Shown in pieces: positions 58,831 to 64,000 of a stretch of 64,000 nucleotides of DNA. The notes under the pieces are model-generated. The model searched no databases. It had not been told where the DNA came from and was given only the letters and a program-made list of their open reading frames with translations. The position numbers were made by a program, and so were the translations under genes. The first letter of the stretch is position 1, and each line of letters opens with the position of its first letter. Origin of the DNA: Plantago major (Eukaryota; Streptophyta; Magnoliopsida; Lamiales; Plantaginaceae); NCBI GenBank assembly GCA_026545765.1, contig CM048844.1, positions 6,202,524 through 6,266,523 of the forward strand, written 5' to 3'.

Positions 58831-59356
58831 TTAATCCAGGACGCATAAATAATCAACATGCTCTAAACAAGATGAATCAGAAAAAATCCGAGCCATATTG
58901 GACTGCCTAGCATGTAGATGTGTGCAATACGCCGCCTGAGCTTCGCGACCCGCAGCTAGTGGCGGATTAGGTTGTGCGGGCACTCTAGGGTGCAAGACAA
59001 TCCGGTGATTGTTCCGCCCAGAGCGTCCCCGCGGACGGGCAGTTTGAGAGGTTTCCTCCTCTTCCTCCTCGTCATCTTCCTCCTCTTCTTCCCCAACTTC
59101 TTGTCTCCCGGATGTACTCGGATTGGTCGGACCTGTTTCCATCACAACACGGTCCTCCTCCCCAGCCTCGAACATCTCCACATCATCCGCCTCACGTCCA
59201 GTGTCGTCTCCTTGTTCTGTCCGAGGCACAATTGTGTTCTAATTTCATGTTCAATGATAAATTATCAACTAACTTATAAGTATGTAATGATCATTTTCAT
59301 TAAAACCAGTTAATTCATCGCGACATCGACTAACTTACACGATATTGCTTGACCAT
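58831..59356 (-). CDS. Terminal exons of an unidentified acidic protein (possibly transposon-derived)
   Basis: The main segment, 59238-58831, follows an acceptor (AAATTAG). It encodes NTIVPRTEQGDD, an acidic run of about 20 Glu/Asp, a basic RPRGRSGRNNHR patch, and the end LEHVDYLCVLD before a stop. An 18-base micro-exon at 59356-59339 (MVKQYR) has a TTTTTTGTCAG acceptor and a GTAAGT donor and joins in frame. I do not recognise the family. GC content is much higher than in its surroundings. It could be the 3' end of a transposon-related gene (plant mobile domain type) or a decayed host gene. No upstream exons were identified. Confidence 0.35.
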
Positions 59357-60157
59357 CTGACAAAAAATGATACATTAACGTCTAACTGATAGTTAATTTC
59401 ATAAATTACGTCACATGGACCATTAAAAAAATAAGTTAACATTACAAACCACCTCAATCAAATAAGTTAGTTCATCACATCTCGATTTTATGATAAAGCA
59501 TTATTGAATCCGTAGAATTCGTAATTTTTAACTGTACATCGATCACACAATCACAAGTTCACAACATTATTAACGTGTCTTGAGCATGACGTGTTGGTTG
59601 TTGCACCAGGAATATTCTCTTTCTCCACAAAGGTAAGGAAAACTAGTTTTCACAGTCCAACTAGTACCAGCTACGAGTTGGTTGGTAACAAGACATTTTC
59701 CTCATTCTCCTTCATCATCTTCTCCATCTTCTTCTTTACCGTTCGATTAGCTTCTGTTCCAATTTACAGCACAAACAAAACCTGAAAACAAAACATCAAC
59801 AGACTCGACCTCATCTATACGTATGCTATTGTTATACACACACTTCTCAACATCACCTTCCTTATTAACTAATTAAAGCAACCAACAAAACAAAACCAAA
59901 AAAAAAAAGCGAATCAGACAGACAAACAAGAAACATGCAAAACCCAACCCCCGATCATCATCACTACAATCCCATGAACCCACCTTTACTATTATTACAA
60001 CACCAACATCATAAACTCTTACAACAATCACCTCTCCCCATTCCACTCTCTCTCTCTCTTAATCAATTTTAATCAGTTAATTCACTTCACTAAGCTAGCT
60101 AACAGTAGCAGTGCTCGGCTGGATTAGTTCGGAGAAATCGAAACTAAAAACTAATCC
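59357..60157. other. Spacer and promoter/leader of the kinase gene
   Basis: The last 150 bases are probably the 5' UTR, with a short CT microsatellite at 60045-60058. No TATA box is certain, and no other gene is supported. Confidence 0.45.
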
Positions 60158-63100
60158 ATGGCGGATACAGAAGATGAACAGGTTCAACTTGAGGCGGTGC
60201 TTCGATTTTTGAGAGAATACGGCTTTTCGGAGTGTGAATCGGCGTTAATTGAAGATGTGAAGGATAAATCCCAACTTGATTCTTCTGATTTGCAGAAATT
60301 TGTTTTCCCCATTGGTCCGCAGCTTCCTCCGGTGAAGATTCCGGTGAGAGATGACGGAGATTTGTCGTCTGATGACGAGTTTGTCAGTTTGGGCTCTTCT
60401 TCTTCTACGGAACTCTGTTCTTCTGGTAATTTTTTTCCTTTTTAATTTTTGTTTTTTGGGATAAGTTTGACATTTGATGACTAGTTTATTTGTATTTTTG
60501 TTGAATGTGTGTTTTTTAGTTTTGACTTTCTGACATAGTTTTTGTCAATGTTTTTGTTGTATGCATATTATTGTCTAGTTTTTTCTATTTTTATTTTTAT
60601 TTTTTAACGGTAAATAAATTAATACTACTTCATCAGAGCTCAAAAGTGTATGTAAATTTGACGGAATCGAGTCCTCGCCATGGGGTGTGTATCAAGTATT
60701 GGTTGATTTAATGCATCATGTTATTGAAGTTAAGTTAGCATAATGAAATGTTGTTTGAATCTACTTCTATTTATCAATTTATTATTATGGGAGATTTATT
60801 GAAAATGACAATGTTGTGGATAGATGATTATAATTCTTGTTCTTCTGGGCATTTTACATTTTTTTATTAAAGAAAATATAAGAGAATATATAGATAATAA
60901 ATTCATTTGTCTTCTTGTTGAACTATTGTCTTTCAGTTTTGGAATTTTAATGAGCTTGTTTGTTTCTATTTAGAGCATTTTGTTGTTGTATGAATTATTA
61001 TGAAGTTTTTAACTATTGATGGATTTAATGCATTTTGTTCTTATATACAGTAAATAATGAAAGAATCCAATATAAAATGGTGAAATATAGTTATTCAGCC
61101 TAGTTGTACTACTTGTTGCTCGCATATTCTAATTCTTTTTCTTGTTGTTTGTTTTTCTTTATCCTGTATTAATTCCAGAATTTACAAATCCTTATGGAAC
61201 TCGTACAACTAGACCAAATTCTCAGACGTCGTCTGACAGGATGTCTCAGTTTGGCACTGCTCGGGATTACCCTGATTTCGATATGCAAAACGACCTGTTT
61301 TGGTACAGGGAGAAAGACGAGGACTATGTCATGCCGCCTCTCTTTGATGGTCGAGAATTTGATGTTGACCCAAGCGAAGACAAGTTTGTAATGACGGTCG
61401 AAACAGATAAAGATCTCCTCGGGCATAATTTTGGATCTGAGGGAAGAACGAATGGGGACTCTAAAGATGCACCGTTTTGCAATTATCATGGATTAGATGA
61501 GGACTTTCAAGTAGAAAAGAGTGAGGCAAAGGTTGACCGACATTGCGATGACTATAGTTGTTCTGACTCCCTTTGTGTGTGCTGCAAAGATTATAACGCG
61601 GAAAATTTTAATGTGAGAGATGTACGTGACCATCATAGTGAAAACGAGACTCCTGAAGTTTCGAACCCGAGGAATTCTGAACAGGATGCTGATGGGATTC
61701 ATGAAAATGACAATGGCTTCGGTACTGGCAAAAGAGAGAGTCTGTTAAATGATGACAGATATGACTTGCTGAATGGAGTGGATTTTGGAGGACCATTTGA
61801 GCCTAAATCTGCGGTGGATGGAGAGGGAGGTGGTGCCACTGATGACCTAGCTATATATGACAACCAGGAGGATGATTATGAAATATTTGAACTGAGGATT
61901 GTACATCGAAAAAACAGGTGTGTAACTAGTCGTAATTACTTCCTGTATATTTATTTTCATGCTATCTACAATCAGTGAGTTTTCCTCATCATGAATAATA
62001 CTTGCAAGATGATCATATGACTTTTTTTCCTTCACGATTAGATCAGGGAAAAGAGTGTTTTGATTTTCATTTTTCTTCATGACTTGGAATAAGACGATCT
62101 AACTTTTGATGAGTCCTAAAAACACCAGCCAGATTTGCTTTAATCACTCTTTCCCTGTTCTACTTATTTTCAGCAATTCATGATAAGCACAAGATGTTGT
62201 GAGCATTCAATAACTGAAGCTGAAATCAATTTGTTGACCTGTGTAAATGATCTGATCTTGTCTTCTTGATGAAATTTTGATCTATTTATTCGCCAATCAT
62301 TGCCGTATACATGGAAATTGGGTGATGCCTTTTGCTGGCAAACAGTTTATTCATTTCTTATGCCATTTTCAGGACTGGATTTGAAGCGTGCAAGGAATTT
62401 CCTATCATTGTGAATAATATCATTGCGAGTAGATATTGCATTACAGAGTTCTTGGGCTCAGCTGCTTTCAGTAGAGTTGTGCAGGCACATGATCTCTACA
62501 CGGGGATGGATGTTTGCTTGAAGATCATTAAGAACGACAAGGATTTCTTTGATCAAAGCTTAGATGAGATTAAGCTTTTGAAGTTTGTTAATAAGCATGA
62601 TCCTGCTGATGAGCACCACATTTTACGTCTTTATGACTACTTCTACCATCAGGTACCCTTCCGCATCAATTATAGGCCTGTACATTGTAGCTATATGTGT
62701 AACATCAGTGGAAACTTTATCCTGTTTAAGTAATGTGTTAATCTCTGATCGTATTGGACTTTAAGAAAACCCATTGCAGGAGCATCTATTCATTGTCACG
62801 GAACTTCTTCGAGCAAACTTGTATGAATTCCAGAAATACAGCCAAGAGTCTGGTGGGGAACCATACTTTACACTACACAGGCTGCAGGTTCGTTTGTCGC
62901 GATTTGGGGTGTTTGACTTGACCCCTTTGTTTGATGAACCGTGTGCATTGCCCCTCAGTTTGAAATTTGTGTCAATTCTGTCATAGAAACATAACTCACT
63001 GCATAAGGTCGAGATTATTGTGATGGAATGGACAACAATTTTTAACTGGAGGGGGCAAGCCGAATATTACCGACCTTATGGGGACTTTGTAGAGCAGAAA

Positions 63101-64000
63101 ACATTGGGGGATTTGATGAGTTTCTCTGAACTTATGCAATAAAGGTTGTATTAACTATAATAGGACTTATTTACCAATTAAATATGTGCAGGCTATAACT
63201 CGCCAGTGTTTGGAGGCATTACTGTACCTGCACGATAGTTTGGGGATCATTCATTGTGATCTAAAGCCAGAAAATATTCTGATCAAAAGTTATCGGAGAT
63301 GTGAGATAAAAGTTATTGATCTTGGCAGCAGCTGCTTTAGGACGGACAACTTGTCCATGTACGTTCAATCTCGTTCATACAGGGCTCCTGAGGTCATGCT
63401 GGGCCTCCCTTACAACCACAAGATTGATCTATGGTCTGTCGGGTGTATTTTGGCTGAATTATTTTCTGGCGAGGTATAATCCTAATACTTGTGTCAGTCA
63501 ATAGCTATTTCAGTAGTTGTCAATCAGATTTGAGTTTGTTAACTTTGTTGCACCTGCTTCTTTTCACTTAGCTTGCAGTAGTAGGTTATTAGTAATTTCT
63601 AACCGCCAAGAGCCAAATCTGGTAGAAGCCTGCTTTATCATACTCTCTTTATTCACTGCCAGGTGCTTTTTCCAAACGAAGCGGTTCCGTTTCTCCTTGC
63701 ACGTATGGTAGGATTGCTTGGTCCTATTGACAAAGATATGTTGCGCAAGGGAGAAGAAACACACAAGTACTTCACGAAAGAATTCGACCTCTACCATAAG
63801 AATGAGGTATTGCTATAATATATTCCTAGCTTAAAGAAATTGTTTTAGAATTGTAGCCACCTGAACTACAGATTGTGTAATAGGAAACTGATGAACTGGA
63901 GTACATAATCCTGGAGGAGTCATCTTTGGAACATCACCTTCAGATCTCGGATCCATTGTTCCTCCATTTCCTGAAGTACTTGCTCCAGATCAATCCCAAG
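60158..64000 (+). CDS. Plant DYRK-family protein kinase (DYRKP type), 3' end outside the window
   Basis: Exons read so far: 60158-60425, 61179-61917, 62373-62652, 62780-62887, 63192-63473, 63663-63806, and 63884 to beyond the window edge. The start [20 protein letters not shown] contains a LisH-like helix ([20 protein letters not shown]), then a long acidic linker. The kinase domain begins [16 protein letters not shown], with VCLKIIKN (ATP lysine), [13 protein letters not shown] (catalytic loop), VIDLGSSCF (DLG in place of DFG) and [15 protein letters not shown] (activation loop). It continues with [20 protein letters not shown] and [15 protein letters not shown]. This CMGC kinase layout matches Arabidopsis At1g73450/At1g73460/At3g17750. 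DYRKs self-phosphorylate on the activation-loop tyrosine and act on Ser/Thr; plant substrates are little known. Confidence 0.93.

Noticed and set aside
1-64000. CRISPR arrays, operons, rRNA or tRNA genes
   Set aside because: Nothing with the required spacing or structure was found; the tandem repeats present lack unique spacers, and the DNA is plant nuclear.

Overview
The window is 64 kb of flowering-plant nuclear DNA. Several features show this: split genes with GT-AG introns, a plastid omega-3 desaturase, a DWARF53/SMXL-type strigolactone repressor, a P-class PPR gene, a plant-type arginine-rich CCCH zinc-finger protein, AT-rich spacers, and small DNA transposons of the Stowaway, Mutator and hAT kinds. 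The desaturase N-terminus ([20 protein letters not shown]) looks like asterid, possibly Lamiales, FAD7 proteins; that placement comes from memory and is only suggestive.

Layout. 1-745: last exon of a tomosyn/SRO77-like R-SNARE gene (+), plus a doubtful minus-strand open frame. 1.7-3.2 kb: two Stowaway-like MITEs. 5.4-7.7 kb: eight-exon plastid omega-3 fatty acid desaturase (+). 9.5-10.0 kb: candidate TIR element. 10.3-12.7 kb: phosphoribosylanthranilate isomerase (-), four exons. 13.8-17.5 kb: spacer. 17.5-19.9 kb: SZF1/SZF2-like ankyrin plus CCCH regulator (-), with a 5'-UTR intron and promoter W-boxes. 20.6 kb: Stowaway-like MITE. 22.4 kb: a near-perfect hairpin. 23.0-23.5 kb: intronless 40S ribosomal protein S17 (eS17, +). 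23.7-29.6 kb: repeat-rich, with several minisatellites, a GGT/GAT-rich block, an internally deleted L1-type LINE and a 192-bp higher-order tandem repeat. 29.6-42.4 kb: gene-poor, with a MULE-like element flanked by a 9-bp target-site duplication. 42.4-46.9 kb: three-exon SMXL6/7/8 (D53) gene (+). 47.5-50.0 kb: nested transposons, an hAT-like element inside a MULE-like one. 50.6-54.3 kb: PPR gene (-) whose 3' flank carries consistent splice signals. 56.1-56.5 kb: second partial copy of the hAT-like family. 58.8-59.4 kb: terminal exons of an unidentified acidic protein (-). 60.2 kb to the end: plant-type DYRK protein kinase (+), cut by the window edge.

The genes are unlinked housekeeping and regulatory loci, not a cluster or operon: plastid lipid desaturation, tryptophan synthesis, stress/RNA regulation, translation, strigolactone signalling, organelle RNA processing and protein phosphorylation. 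The most notable points are the missing lysine in the RGKT degron of the SMXL protein, the nested TIR elements with intact target-site duplications, the 192-bp repeat built from 21-bp monomers, and the spliced 3' flank of the PPR gene. I found no sign of a wholly new biological system.
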